Part shown: one piece after another, positions 35,474-43,727 of the stretch
How positions within the stretch are numbered: position 1 is the stretch's first letter
Layout: each line of letters starts with the position of its first letter
NCBI RefSeq assembly: GCF_030283205.1
Contig: NZ_JASNWF010000006.1
Coordinates: forward strand, 1 to 64,000
Source: Actinomadura opuntiae
GTDB lineage: Bacteria > Actinomycetota > Actinomycetes > Streptosporangiales > Streptosporangiaceae
Length of the DNA stretch: 64,000 nt
Direction: 5' to 3'
The notes under the pieces: model-generated
Seen by the model: the letters and a program-made list of their open reading frames with translations, nothing else
The model's database searches: none
Told to the model about the DNA's origin: nothing
Translations under genes and position numbers: made by a program

Positions 35474-35586
35474 GCGCCGCCGGCCGCAGCCAAGAAAAGG
35501 CGCGCCGGTCCATGTCCGGTCTTGCCCCGACGACACCCAAGGCACCGGCGACCGCACGCATGGACGGCGACCGACCGGTCAGGCGG

Positions 35587-35940
35587 TCAGGCCGGCAGCG
35601 CTTCGCGGATCTCGAAGACGCGGTCCAAGCCCATGGTCCGCAGGATCCGGGTAAAACGGTCGGTCGGATTCAGCAGGACCAGCCGCCCGCGCAGAGCGCT
35701 GATCCGCTTCCGTGCTCGCAGGAATTCGTTCAGGGCGGACGAGTCGCAGAACCTCATCCTGCTGACGTCCACCGACACCCGCGGCTCGGCGCGGCCGGCC
35801 ATCGCCTGCGTCAGATGGTCCTTGAAAGTCGCCGCCGTGGTGAGGTCCAGCTCTCCGGTCACGGTGACCTGCGACCACTCACCGCACCGGTCGACGCTGA
35901 ACACTGCTTTACGGGCCCGCCGATCGGCCACCATCTCCAT
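35587..35940 (-). CDS. STAS-domain anti-sigma factor antagonist
   Basis: This 117-residue single STAS domain has the phosphorylatable segment MRFCDSSALNEFLRAR, where the Asp-Ser-Ser matches the SpoIIAA/RsbV site. Upstream strands (SQVTVTGELDLTTAATFKDH) are typical. It is followed on the strand upstream (36034-36492) by a HATPase-type anti-sigma kinase, so the two probably form a partner-switching pair controlling an ECF/SigB-like factor encoded elsewhere. The start is ATG 35940. Confidence 0.88.
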   Translation of the reverse strand: MEMVADRRARKAVFSVDRCGEWSQVTVTGELDLTTAATFKDHLTQAMAGRAEPRVSVDVSRMRFCDSSALNEFLRARKRISALRGRLVLLNPTDRFTRILRTMGLDRVFEIREALPA

Positions 35941-36033
35941 GGGATCACGCTCCTAACGCCGCCGTTATGCCCGTCTCAACGGAAGGTAAAGCTGGTCGTG
36001 GCCCTCCGTTCGGACCCGGAAGCGCCTCCCGGC

Positions 36034-36492
36034 CTAGACCACCGTCCCGACGTCGGTGATCAGGTGGCCGCCCGCCGACTCGGCCTCCCACTTCAGCGGG
36101 ATCTCGAAGCGGACGATGGCGCCCTGGACCCGCCGGTTGGCGATCTGGAGGTCGTCGGCGAGGGCGTTGATGATCTGCAGGCCGCGCCCGTGCTCGGCGG
36201 TGGCCTCGGGGCTCTGGGCGGCCTGCTCCAGGGCGATCGCGTCGAAGCCGCGACCGGTGTCGACGACCTCGATCACGCATCTGCGGTCGATGATGTGGAT
36301 CCGGACCTCGTACTCGTCACCGGGGTGGGCGTGCTGGATCACGTTCGCGCACGCCTCGCCGATGGCCAGGGCGATGTCGGAGCGGGTCCCGGCGGTGCAC
36401 CCCAGGACCTTGAGCGCGGCGTCCAGCACCTCCCGCGTCACATGCGCCGTCTCCGCGTCCCTGGGCAGGCACAGCATCAGCGTGAGTTCCAC
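36034..36492 (-). CDS. RsbW-like ATP-binding anti-sigma factor kinase
   Basis: This 152-residue protein has the GHKL ATPase motifs ALAIGEACANVIQHAHPGDE (N-box Glu/Asn), VIEVVDTGRGFDA (G1) and EHGRGLQIINALADDLQI (G2). It therefore should phosphorylate a STAS antagonist and bind a sigma factor in the unphosphorylated state. The STAS gene at 35587 lies 93 bp downstream on the same strand, making a compact regulatory pair. A second STAS gene lies 2 kb away (38682). Confidence 0.9.
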   Translation of the reverse strand: MELTLMLCLPRDAETAHVTREVLDAALKVLGCTAGTRSDIALAIGEACANVIQHAHPGDEYEVRIHIIDRRCVIEVVDTGRGFDAIALEQAAQSPEATAEHGRGLQIINALADDLQIANRRVQGAIVRFEIPLKWEAESAGGHLITDVGTVV

Positions 36493-36654
36493 CGGGTCCC
36501 CCTGAGCCTCGAGGCGCAGGCTGCCTGCGCTCGCAGCGTGCCACGATACAGCCGGTCCGCGCGCGGCCTTGGAGGACGGCGGGCCTTCCTGGCGAAATGG
36601 CCACGGCTTTCCACCGCCGGGCGGCCCGCCGCCTGATCGGGGTCGGCCGGCCGG

Positions 36655-37830
36655 TCAGCCGGTCTGCGGAGAGGTGCCGGCGGCCGGGTCGAGGTGGCGC
36701 GTGTCGTTGAGGCTGCGCACGACGGCGCCTTCGGAATGGACGTCGATCTCGGTGAGGCTCGCGGCGTCCAGGTGCATGCGGTGCAGCGCGACCGAAGCCG
36801 CCTCCAGGGCCCGCCGCACGACCATCTTGATCGGTGTCACATGGGTGACGACGGCGATGGTGCGGTGCGGGAACCGCTCGACCAGCGTGTCGACGGCCGC
36901 TTCGATGCGGGCCTGCGCGGCGGCCAGGCTCTCCCCGCCCGGCGGCGGGGTGTGCGGGTCGGCGGTCCACTGGAAGACCTCGTCGGGCCAGGCCGCCTGG
37001 ACCTCGGTGAACGTCAGCCCTTCCCACTCGCCGTAGCCGGGCTCGCGCAGATCGGGGACGGTGACCACCGCCAGCCCCAGCACCTCGGCCAGGATCTGCG
37101 CCATCGCCGTGGCGGGACGCAGGTCCGAGCAGGCGATCACGTCGACGTCGCCGCGGATGAACAGCTGGGACGCCAGCGCGCGGGCCTGGGCGACGCCGTC
37201 GTCGGTGAGGTCGCCGTCCTGGTCGCCGGCGAAGCGGCGCTCGCGCGACATCAGGGTCTCGGCGGTGCGGACCAGCAGCAGCGTCGTGGACGGCATCGGC
37301 GGCACCAGCGCCTGCAACGGCTCGGCCGGAGGCTGGGACTCGGGTTCGGCCTGGGGGACCTCGACGGTGGCGGTGCGTACCCACGGCCGTTCCCAGTCAT
37401 TGGAGTCGCACGCCAGCCGCGCCATCTCCACGGCGCGTTCGTTGCGGTCGCGCGGGACCCAGGAGAAGACGACGCCGCCCGGGCCGAAGCTGGCGGCCGC
37501 GTGCATCACCTCGTCGCGCAGCGCCTGTACCGACGGGTCGCCGGTGTCGGCCCGGCGCGTCAGCTCCTCGACGACGCTGCGGCAGTCGGTGCGGACCTCG
37601 AGCGCCGCGGCCGTGTCGGTCGAGGTCGCCGTCAGCAGCCCGGTGCACACGCCCCGGTAGACCGCGACGGCCATGGTGGCCGCGCCGATCCCTTCGGCGG
37701 CCTCGGCCATCAGCTCGCCGGTGGCCTCGTCGACGATCGCCACCCCGTAACCGGCCGCGCCCTCGGCCGCCCGCGTGTAGCCGGACACTTCCACCACAAT
37801 CCGTCTGCCCATGGCCTGGCCACACCCCAT
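36655..37830 (-). CDS. Bifunctional RNase H/acid-phosphatase homologue, degenerate in both domains
   Basis: This 391-residue protein has the Rv2228c-type architecture: an N-terminal RNase HI-like domain (1-145), a Pro/Glu linker (about 157-178), and a C-terminal histidine-phosphatase domain (180-391). The RNase H DEDD set is broken: VVEADGG-type Asp is Ser16, the AEYRG Glu is Val57, and the last Asp (NKHAD) is Val134; only Asp82 remains. The phosphatase RHGE motif reads RTAE (188-191), so the catalytic His is Thr189, although the second His (VVTHVTPIK) is kept. It probably lacks both activities unless compensating residues exist. Codon bias is normal, so it appears maintained. An intact paralogue is expected elsewhere. 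Confidence 0.8.
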   Translation of the reverse strand: MGCGQAMGRRIVVEVSGYTRAAEGAAGYGVAIVDEATGELMAEAAEGIGAATMAVAVYRGVCTGLLTATSTDTAAALEVRTDCRSVVEELTRRADTGDPSVQALRDEVMHAAASFGPGGVVFSWVPRDRNERAVEMARLACDSNDWERPWVRTATVEVPQAEPESQPPAEPLQALVPPMPSTTLLLVRTAETLMSRERRFAGDQDGDLTDDGVAQARALASQLFIRGDVDVIACSDLRPATAMAQILAEVLGLAVVTVPDLREPGYGEWEGLTFTEVQAAWPDEVFQWTADPHTPPPGGESLAAAQARIEAAVDTLVERFPHRTIAVVTHVTPIKMVVRRALEAASVALHRMHLDAASLTEIDVHSEGAVVRSLNDTRHLDPAAGTSPQTG

Positions 37831-37988
37831 GTCGTCGTCCGCGGCGAAGGTCCTCGAACCCTAGCGTTCACGGGCGTTGCCCGACCGGTTCTCCACCGCA
37901 TCCACCGTCATCGGGCGCCGAGGCCGGATGCGTAGGCGACACGCCCGTCATCGCCCGGTCCGGGCCGTCCGCCGGATGATCTGACAGC

Positions 37989-38537
37989 GTGGAACGCTTG
38001 TTACGTTCAGTCAGCGCGCAAGTACCAGGCGAGACGAGAGGTTGGTGGGCGGCAGTGCCGGCGCGACCGGGAACGGCGACCGATGACCACGGGCAGGGCA
38101 CGAACCGGCGACCAGACAAGACGCGAACCTCCGGGCACGGGAGGGAGGCCGGCGCCGCCCCGCCGACCGCCGCCGCCGCGCGGATGCGGGCCATGGCGTG
38201 GTCGGGGATGCGCGTCATCATGGTGGGTGCGGGAATCGCGGCCGCGGGCACGCTGGTGTGCGGGCTGACGCTGACCTCGATCGGATGCGCGGTCTTCGGG
38301 CTGGCGTACCTGCTGCAGGGCACGTGGGGAGAAGGACTCGGCCTGCTGGGCGTCTACGCGCTCACCGGCACGCCGCTGGTCGCCGGAGCGTGGTTGGCCA
38401 AGCGCCGCACCGCCCGTGCCCGCGCCAAGGCCGCCGCCACGGTGACCGGCGTGATGACGGGCATGATGGAGGGCACCGTGACCACCGTGACGGACCGCGC
38501 CTCCGCCGTGACCAGCTGGCTCCACCGGCCCGGCTGA
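37989..38537 (+). CDS. Hypothetical membrane protein
   Basis: A 182-residue protein. The first 65 residues are hydrophilic and probably disordered, followed by two or three membrane spans (VIMVGAGIAAAGTLVCGLTL, GLLGVYALTGTPLVAGAWLA) and a basic, Ala/Lys-rich C-terminal segment (KRRTARARAKAAATVTGVMT). No family is recognised. The start at GTG 37989 is uncertain; GTG or ATG codons further in (for example MRAMAWSGMRVIMVG) would remove the disordered part. Confidence 0.6.
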   Translation: MERLLRSVSAQVPGETRGWWAAVPARPGTATDDHGQGTNRRPDKTRTSGHGREAGAAPPTAAAARMRAMAWSGMRVIMVGAGIAAAGTLVCGLTLTSIGCAVFGLAYLLQGTWGEGLGLLGVYALTGTPLVAGAWLAKRRTARARAKAAATVTGVMTGMMEGTVTTVTDRASAVTSWLHRPG

Positions 38538-38681
38538 CGGCTCCGGGCGCCGCCGCGGAAATCGTCCTCGACGCCCCGGCCCGACGTTTCGGTCTTTCGG
38601 TCAAACCGGCCCGAAAACGGGAAAATCGAATGAGCGGGGCCGGGGCGGGTATGCCGGTGTACCACGCCGGACGACTCGGAT

Positions 38682-39077
38682 GTGATCCGTATGGGCTTGA
38701 TCGTGGAGAGCAGGTTCGATCCGCTGCACACCGATCTGGCCATCGTGACCGTGGTCGGAGAGGTGGACGTCCACACCGCCGCGCACCTGCGGGACCACCT
38801 GGCCACCCTCCTCGCCCGCGGCGCCCGCCACCTGGTGCTGGACTTCGGCGGCGTCGCGTTCATCGACTCCAGCGGGCTCGGCGTGCTCGCGGTCATCTAC
38901 CGGCTGCTGAGCGCGGACGCCCACACCGACTCCGGCCCTTCCGAGACCGGCACGCTCGCGTTGGCCGCCGTGAACCTGCGGATCCGTGAGGTGCTGCGCA
39001 CCACCGGCTTCACCCGGTTCCTCTCGATCTACTCGACCGTCGAGCTGGCGCTCACGGTCCACGAGGCCACGGCGTAG
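38682..39077 (+). CDS. STAS-domain anti-sigma factor antagonist (second copy)
   Basis: This 131-residue STAS protein has FGGVAFIDSSGLGVLAVIYR, matching the SpoIIAA phosphorylation site IDSSGLG more closely than the copy at 35587. A strand-rich insertion (SADAHTDSGPSETGTLALAA) precedes the last helix. It is encoded on the opposite strand and 2 kb from the HATPase gene. It may compete for the same kinase or serve another partner. GTG 38682 or ATG 38691 could be the start. Confidence 0.88.
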   Translation: MIRMGLIVESRFDPLHTDLAIVTVVGEVDVHTAAHLRDHLATLLARGARHLVLDFGGVAFIDSSGLGVLAVIYRLLSADAHTDSGPSETGTLALAAVNLRIREVLRTTGFTRFLSIYSTVELALTVHEATA

Positions 39078-39121
39078 GGGACGCGGCCCCCGGCGAGCGC
39101 AACCCAACGTGACGAGCTTTG

Positions 39122-39178
39122 TTGACAACCTGCGCTGGAGAGTACTTATAATTTGAGTTGCAGGGTTCCTCTCTGCAA
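39122..39178 (+). promoter_or_regulatory. hsp20 promoter with an inverted repeat in the leader
   Basis: TTGACA (39122-39127) and TATAAT (39147-39152) are separated by 19 bp, both perfect consensus hexamers, a rarity in this GC-rich DNA. Just downstream, TTGCAG (39158-39163) and CTGCAA (39173-39178) form an inverted repeat with a 9-bp spacer. The spacing resembles CIRCE, but the sequence does not match CIRCE or HAIR. This suggests a strong, repressor-controlled heat-shock promoter. Confidence 0.65.
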
Positions 39179-39232
39179 GGCACAGGCATCCCGGGTCTGG
39201 AGGCCCCGGGGATCTTCGGAGGTGAGGCAACG

Positions 39233-39673
39233 ATGCTGCTGACGTCGATCGACCCATTCGTGCAGGAGTTCGAGCGCCAGTTCGACCGCGCGATCCGGCA
39301 GGCGGGCCTGAGCGGCCGCGGCGAGGGCGCGGGCATGCCGATGGACGGCGTCCGCCGCGCGGACGACGTCGTCCTGCGGTTCGACCTGCCGGGCATCGAC
39401 CCCGGCTCGATCGAGGTCACCGTGGACCGCGGCGTGCTGACCGTCAGCGCGCGCCGCGAGGAGGAGTTCGGCGAGGACGAGCGCGTCTTCGTGCGCGAGC
39501 GCACGATGGGCGCCTTCACCCGCCGCGTCTACCTGTCGGAGCACCTGGACGCCGACGCCATCGAGGCCGCCTACAACAACGGCGTCCTGGCCGTCCGCAT
39601 CCCGGTCCTGGAACAGGCCAAGCCCCGCAAGATCGCCGTCCAGGGCGGCGACCAGAGGGCGATCAAAAGCTGA
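39233..39673 (+). CDS. Hsp20/alpha-crystallin small heat-shock chaperone
   Basis: This 146-residue protein has an N-terminal region of about 40 residues and an alpha-crystallin domain (about 42-135) with ADDVVLRFDLPGIDPGSIEV, GVLTVSARREEEFGEDERVF and the family hallmark AAYNNGVLAVRIPVLEQAKP (A-x-x-x-N-G-V-L). It holds unfolding proteins as an ATP-independent oligomer. GGAGGTGAGG precedes the ATG. The strong promoter and inverted repeat at 39122-39178 suggest heat or stress control. Confidence 0.95.
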   Translation: MLLTSIDPFVQEFERQFDRAIRQAGLSGRGEGAGMPMDGVRRADDVVLRFDLPGIDPGSIEVTVDRGVLTVSARREEEFGEDERVFVRERTMGAFTRRVYLSEHLDADAIEAAYNNGVLAVRIPVLEQAKPRKIAVQGGDQRAIKS

Positions 39674-39908
39674 CCGGCGAGCGTCCGTCGCCGCCCGCGC
39701 CCGGGCACTGGCCGGAACGCTCCGGCGGCGGCGCGCGGGCGGGTGACCCGGCCGGGCACGGCCCGGTGGGTGCGCGGCGCCCACCGGGCCAGGTCGTCGG
39801 CGGTTACGCCCGGCAGGCGCGCAGCCAAGATCATAGGAGCATCGGCGCCGGGCGCGCACCTCGGCCGGGCCACGAACCCGCCGCCCGCCGGGCCGCGCTC
39901 GCCCGACG

Positions 39909-40457
39909 CTAGCTGGGACGGACCGCCGGCCGCTGGCACTGGGCCAGGAGCAGGGCGGCGATCGTGGTGCCCGAGACGATGGCGCGCGTGCCGATGAGGT
40001 GGGGGACCGACGCCAGCGGGACCCACTCCACGCGTTCGGACTCGCCGGTCTCGGTGGGAGGGCCCACGAAGGTCGCCTCGTCGGCGCGGAAGACGTGGTG
40101 CCTGGTGTCGGCGATGCCGCTGTTCGGCTCGGTGTACAGGAGCGGCCGCATCGGGCCCGGGCGCCAGCCGGTCTCCTCCTCGACCTCGCGCGCCGCAGCC
40201 TCGGCGGGCGACTCGTGGGCCTCGACGCCGCCCGCCGGGATCTCCCACCCCCACGAGTCGGTGATGAAGCGGTGCCGCCAGATCAGCAGGGCGCGGTCCC
40301 GCCGGTCGACGACCAGCGCCCCCGCGCCCTCGCCGGTGCGGATCACCCGGTGGTCGAGGGGGCCGGCCGGGGTCTCCACGTTCGCGAGCCGGATGTCGAG
40401 CCACTCGTCGCGGTAGAGCGGCGCCTCGGAGCGGACCGTCCAGTGGCTGCCCGTCAT
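39909..40457 (-). CDS. NUDIX hydrolase coupled to the FkbH gene
   Basis: This 182-residue protein has a complete Nudix box at residues 76-98 (GGVEAHESPAEAAAREVEEE, then TGW) and flanks typical of ADP-ribose/ADP-sugar pyrophosphatases (NVETPAGPLDHRVIRTGEGA). Its ATG (40457) overlaps the stop codon of the FkbH gene (ATGA), so the two are co-translated. This ties a nucleotide-sugar-type hydrolase to the tetronate cassette, where it has no established role; sanitation of an activated intermediate or removal of a misactivated substrate are possibilities. Confidence 0.88.
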   Translation of the reverse strand: MTGSHWTVRSEAPLYRDEWLDIRLANVETPAGPLDHRVIRTGEGAGALVVDRRDRALLIWRHRFITDSWGWEIPAGGVEAHESPAEAAAREVEEETGWRPGPMRPLLYTEPNSGIADTRHHVFRADEATFVGPPTETGESERVEWVPLASVPHLIGTRAIVSGTTIAALLLAQCQRPAVRPS

Positions 40458-42301
40458 GGGCCGCCCTCCACGATCAGCCGGACGTGGCCGGGCGGCGCGG
40501 CGTCCTCGTCGAGGTCGTGGCGGAAGGCACCGTTGCCGACCTCGGTGAAGCCGTTGCGCAGGTAGAAGTCCTTGACCTTGTGGTTCTTGGCGCTGGGCCG
40601 GTAGTGGCCGGTGACGGTCTTCGCGCCCGACTCCCGGGCCTGCCGCAGGACCTCGGCCAGCGCGGCCTGCTCGATGCCGCGCGAGAAGACCCGGCAGCTG
40701 AGGAGGAAGTTGTCGATCCGGACGGTGTCCTCGTCCCGTCGTGTGAAGATGGCGCCCACCAGGCCATTGTCGCCGAACCTGTCGGCGGACCGCACGGTCA
40801 GGACCCGTCCCGGGAAGCTCCGGACCTCGTCGGGCCGCATCCGGCGGGTCGTCATGTTGAACTGGTTGGTCCGCAGGGTGAGCTGGGAGACGCGGCCGAC
40901 GTCGGCCTCCGCCAGGTCGCCCAGCCGGACGGTCACCTCCAGCTCGCGCAGGTAGTCCTCGATCGACTCGAAGGCGTCGAGGAAGTCGCGGCGGTCCAGG
41001 TCCTCGCGGTACTTGCGGCCGCGCGTGCGGTCCTCGTCGGTGAGCTCCCGGACGTCGAACCAGGCGTCGCGCAGCAGCGCCCCGATGTGGAGCGCGGGTT
41101 CGGTGCCGAGCTGGACGACCGCGACCTCCGGCAGTTCCCGGCGCACCAGGCCGCACTCGTACGCGCTGTCGTCGGCGAAGACCAGGCTGTCGGTCCCGAT
41201 GTTGAGCGTGCGCGCGAGCTCCTTCAGGTTCTCGTGCTTCGGGCGCCAGTTCGCCACGACGCGGACCAGGTCGCTCTCGGTCAGCGTCATCCCCGGATGG
41301 TCGCGCAGCGCCGCGCGGACCGGCTCCGGGTCGTTCTTGCTCACCACGGCCAGCAGCACGCCCTGCGAGGCCAGCTGCTTGGCCACCCGCTGGAAGGACC
41401 GGAAGGCCTCGCCGCGGTGCCCGTCGCAGACCTCGATGCCCTCGACGCCGTCCTCGCCGAGGACGCCTCCCCAGACGGTTCCGTCCAGGTCGAGCACGAG
41501 GGCCTTGCGCGTCCGCCCGGCGGCCTGCCGCGCCAGGTGCCCGGCCTCGCGGGCGTAGGCGGCCAGCAGCGCAGGAGACAGGTGGACCTTGGCGTAGCGG
41601 CTCAACCGGGGGTCGACGGCGGCGGCGCCCTCGGCCACGAGCGGGTCGAGGTCGAGGACGACGGCCGCCGACGCCTCGCCCAGCCGGAGGAGCCGGGCGT
41701 TGGCCTCGCGCCAGACCACGCCGAGGCGGGCGCGCGAGCGGTGGTCGACGAGCTGGGCGGCGTACGCGCGCGGCAACGGCATCGTGTTGAGGACGAGCGT
41801 GCCGCGGCCGGCCCCGGCGAACCGGGCGGCGAGGCCTTCGATCAGGCCCACCTTCTCGGCGGCGATCCGCTCGACGTCCTCCACCCGCCACGGCACCGGC
41901 AGCCCGTCCAGGACGATCATGGGGTCCAGGACGCACAGGACCAGGTCGGCGCCGGTGGAGTAGAGCGTGCTGCCCGGATCGCCGAGGTCGAACACGTAGC
42001 CGTCGAAGTCCGAGACGTGCGTGCGGGCGAGCAGCCCGTGCCGCGCGAGCTCGGCGGTGACCAGCGGCGCCAGCTGGGCCAGCGTCCCGTGCCCGGTGAT
42101 CGCGACGGTGACCGACGGGGTGTCCGGGTGCACCCGCAGGACCTCGTCGGTGTCGAGCCGGGCGAGCAGGTGCCCGGCCCGCGCGAGCTCCCCGTCGGAA
42201 TGCCCGGCGAGCAGGGAGCGGACCTCCGGGTAGCGTGCGGCGAGCGCTCCGGTGCGATGAAGGTCGAGCAGCGCCTCGACCGGATTCGTGCGGACGACCA
42301 T
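40454..42301 (-). CDS. FkbH-like glyceryl-S-ACP synthase (tetronate starter)
   Basis: This 615-residue protein comprises an N-terminal SGNH-like region (1-250; VTVAITGHGTLAQLAPLV), a HAD domain with the catalytic DLDGT (Asp271, Asp273; VLDLDGTVWGGVLGEDG) and SKNDP, and a C-terminal GNAT-like part. This is the FkbH family, which in tetronate pathways takes 1,3-bisphosphoglycerate, dephosphorylates it and loads a glyceryl unit onto a discrete ACP. The ATG at 42301 is chosen over ATG 42343 because GAGAGGAACG lies upstream. It follows a tetR gene on the same strand by 57 bp and overlaps the Nudix gene. The partner ACP is at 62298. Confidence 0.9.
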   Translation of the reverse strand: MVVRTNPVEALLDLHRTGALAARYPEVRSLLAGHSDGELARAGHLLARLDTDEVLRVHPDTPSVTVAITGHGTLAQLAPLVTAELARHGLLARTHVSDFDGYVFDLGDPGSTLYSTGADLVLCVLDPMIVLDGLPVPWRVEDVERIAAEKVGLIEGLAARFAGAGRGTLVLNTMPLPRAYAAQLVDHRSRARLGVVWREANARLLRLGEASAAVVLDLDPLVAEGAAAVDPRLSRYAKVHLSPALLAAYAREAGHLARQAAGRTRKALVLDLDGTVWGGVLGEDGVEGIEVCDGHRGEAFRSFQRVAKQLASQGVLLAVVSKNDPEPVRAALRDHPGMTLTESDLVRVVANWRPKHENLKELARTLNIGTDSLVFADDSAYECGLVRRELPEVAVVQLGTEPALHIGALLRDAWFDVRELTDEDRTRGRKYREDLDRRDFLDAFESIEDYLRELEVTVRLGDLAEADVGRVSQLTLRTNQFNMTTRRMRPDEVRSFPGRVLTVRSADRFGDNGLVGAIFTRRDEDTVRIDNFLLSCRVFSRGIEQAALAEVLRQARESGAKTVTGHYRPSAKNHKVKDFYLRNGFTEVGNGAFRHDLDEDAAPPGHVRLIVEGGP

Positions 42302-42358
42302 CCCCGACCCGTTCCTCTCCAGCCCGTGACCGGTCGTCCGCAATGATCGGCGGGCCGG

Positions 42359-42958
42359 CTAAAGCCCCTCTTGGGCGGCGTCCGCGGCCTCCAGCGGGCG
42401 GCCCGGCCCGGGGGCCAGCGCGTCGAGCGCGGCGGCCAGCAGGGCCGCGCGGTCCGCGCCGCTCAGCGTCCCCTCCTCCCACATCATCACCCGGGTCGCC
42501 TCCTTGGTGATGGCGAACGCGGCGGCGGCGCGGACCCAGGCGGCCCGGGAGGTGTCGGTGCCGCGGAGGGTGTCGATGATCTGGCTCGTCTTGTCGAGCA
42601 GCCGGTGTTGCGTGGCGCGCTCGTCGATCGCGTACCGGATGGAGGGGTCGGCCTCGAGCATCGCCCAGTGCGCGCCGGGCGCGGCCATGAGGTCGATCAG
42701 CCGGCCCAGCAGCTCCTCGGCGGACGCCCCCTCGGCCGCGCGCACCGCGATGTCCTCGTAGATCGCGATCGGCTCGGTGATCATCGCGTTGAGGATCTCC
42801 TCCTTGGAGGAGAAGTGGTAGTAGATGGCGGCCTTGCTGGTGCCGAGCCGGTCGGCGATGTCGGCGATGGACGTCCCCGCGTAGCTCTGACGGCGGAACA
42901 ACTCCCCGGAGATCGCAAGGATGCGCTCCCGCGTGCGGTTCGCTTTGACATCCACCAT
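42359..42958 (-). CDS. TetR-family regulator of the FkbH operon
   Basis: This 199-residue protein has an N-terminal HTH (TSIADIADRLGTSKAAIYYHF) and a TetR C-terminal domain. The start ATG 42958 gives MVDVKANRTRERILAISGEL with GGAGAGG upstream. It is followed by the FkbH and Nudix genes. A palindrome (42985-43004) 27 bp before its start closely resembles a second one (43728-43747) before the upstream thioesterase gene, so it likely controls itself, the downstream pair and the thioesterase. A cluster product or intermediate may be its ligand (inference). Confidence 0.88.
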   Translation of the reverse strand: MVDVKANRTRERILAISGELFRRQSYAGTSIADIADRLGTSKAAIYYHFSSKEEILNAMITEPIAIYEDIAVRAAEGASAEELLGRLIDLMAAPGAHWAMLEADPSIRYAIDERATQHRLLDKTSQIIDTLRGTDTSRAAWVRAAAAFAITKEATRVMMWEEGTLSGADRAALLAAALDALAPGPGRPLEAADAAQEGL

Positions 42959-42984
42959 TGGACCTCTCCGCCCTGATGTCCCTA

Positions 42985-43004
42985 CTTGACGAACGTTCGG
43001 CAGG
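42985..43004. promoter_or_regulatory. TetR operator copy 1 (tetR-fkbH promoter)
   Basis: CTTGACGAACGTTCGGCAGG forms an imperfect 20-bp palindrome, with the core GACGAACGTTCGGC symmetrical around AACGTT. It lies 27-46 bp upstream of the tetR ATG. The sequence matches the site at 43728-43747 at most positions, arguing for one regulator. Confidence 0.65.
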
Positions 43005-43067
43005 CAGAGCCGTGCCCCCATTTTCCACGGCCTCCGGGGGATGCACCACGGCATCGGCGTCCGGAAG

Positions 43068-43712
43068 TTACCGGAACCGGCCGCCGTCCTCGTCCCGGCA
43101 CCGCGCCGGCGTCCCGGGCTGCGCGGGCTGCGCGGGTTCGGCGGGGAGGAGCTCGCGGGCGATCTGCCCGCAGATCTCGGACCGGTGCCCGAGCAGGCAC
43201 TGGCCGCCTCCGGGGTAGACGCGGAGGGTGAACGGTCCGGTGGTGTGCCGGCGCCAGCGGTCCATTCCCGCGATGCTCGCCGTGGGATCGGCGTCGCAGG
43301 CCAGCGCGAGGATCGGGCAGGTCAGCCGGTCGTCGCCGGCCGCGGGCGGCGGGGGCGCCGACCGCCCGGACAGGAGCAGGGCGACCGGGACGATGCCGGC
43401 GCGGCGCTCCAGGAACCGGCCCGCGGCCACCGCCAGGAGCGCGCCCGTGCCGTGCCCGAAGAGGGCGACGGGCCGGTCGATCCGCGGCCGCAGCGCGTCG
43501 GCGATCTCGGCGGCGAGCGGGCCGATCCGATCGTCGGTCAGTTCTCCGGGGGACGTGTGCTCCACCGCAAGGACGTCGATGGCGCGTGCGACTCCGTCAA
43601 GGAGAGGGAGGAAGAAGCTCGTCGAGCCGCCGACATGCGGGACGCACACCAGCTGTGCCTCGCAGTGGGATCTCTGCCGAATGCGGACAATGCGAGGTCC
43701 ACGCCATTGCAC
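43068..43712 (-). CDS. Type II thioesterase homologue lacking the catalytic Ser and His
   Basis: This 214-residue alpha/beta-hydrolase homologue of type II thioesterases (GrsT/RifR) opens with LVCVPHVGGSTSFFLPLLDG, matching LVCLPHAGG of the intact copy at 47927. The nucleophile elbow reads LFGHGTGALL, so Ser is Gly88, and the His motif PGGH reads PGGG, so His is Gly170. The lid region of about 40-50 residues between SGR and CPI is also missing. The protein is therefore likely inactive as a hydrolase. The GTG start has GGGAGGAG at 5-nt spacing. A TetR operator and 11-bp repeats lie upstream, indicating real regulation rather than decay. Confidence 0.75.
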   Translation of the reverse strand: MQWRGPRIVRIRQRSHCEAQLVCVPHVGGSTSFFLPLLDGVARAIDVLAVEHTSPGELTDDRIGPLAAEIADALRPRIDRPVALFGHGTGALLAVAAGRFLERRAGIVPVALLLSGRSAPPPPAAGDDRLTCPILALACDADPTASIAGMDRWRRHTTGPFTLRVYPGGGQCLLGHRSEICGQIARELLPAEPAQPAQPGTPARCRDEDGGRFR

Positions 43713-43727
43713 GGTGCTCCTCCCATG

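Noticed and set aside
39674..39908. Possible small gene between hsp20 and the Nudix gene
   Set aside because: Only GC-rich frames without start signals; the stretch contains hairpin-like GC repeats and looks like a convergent terminator zone.
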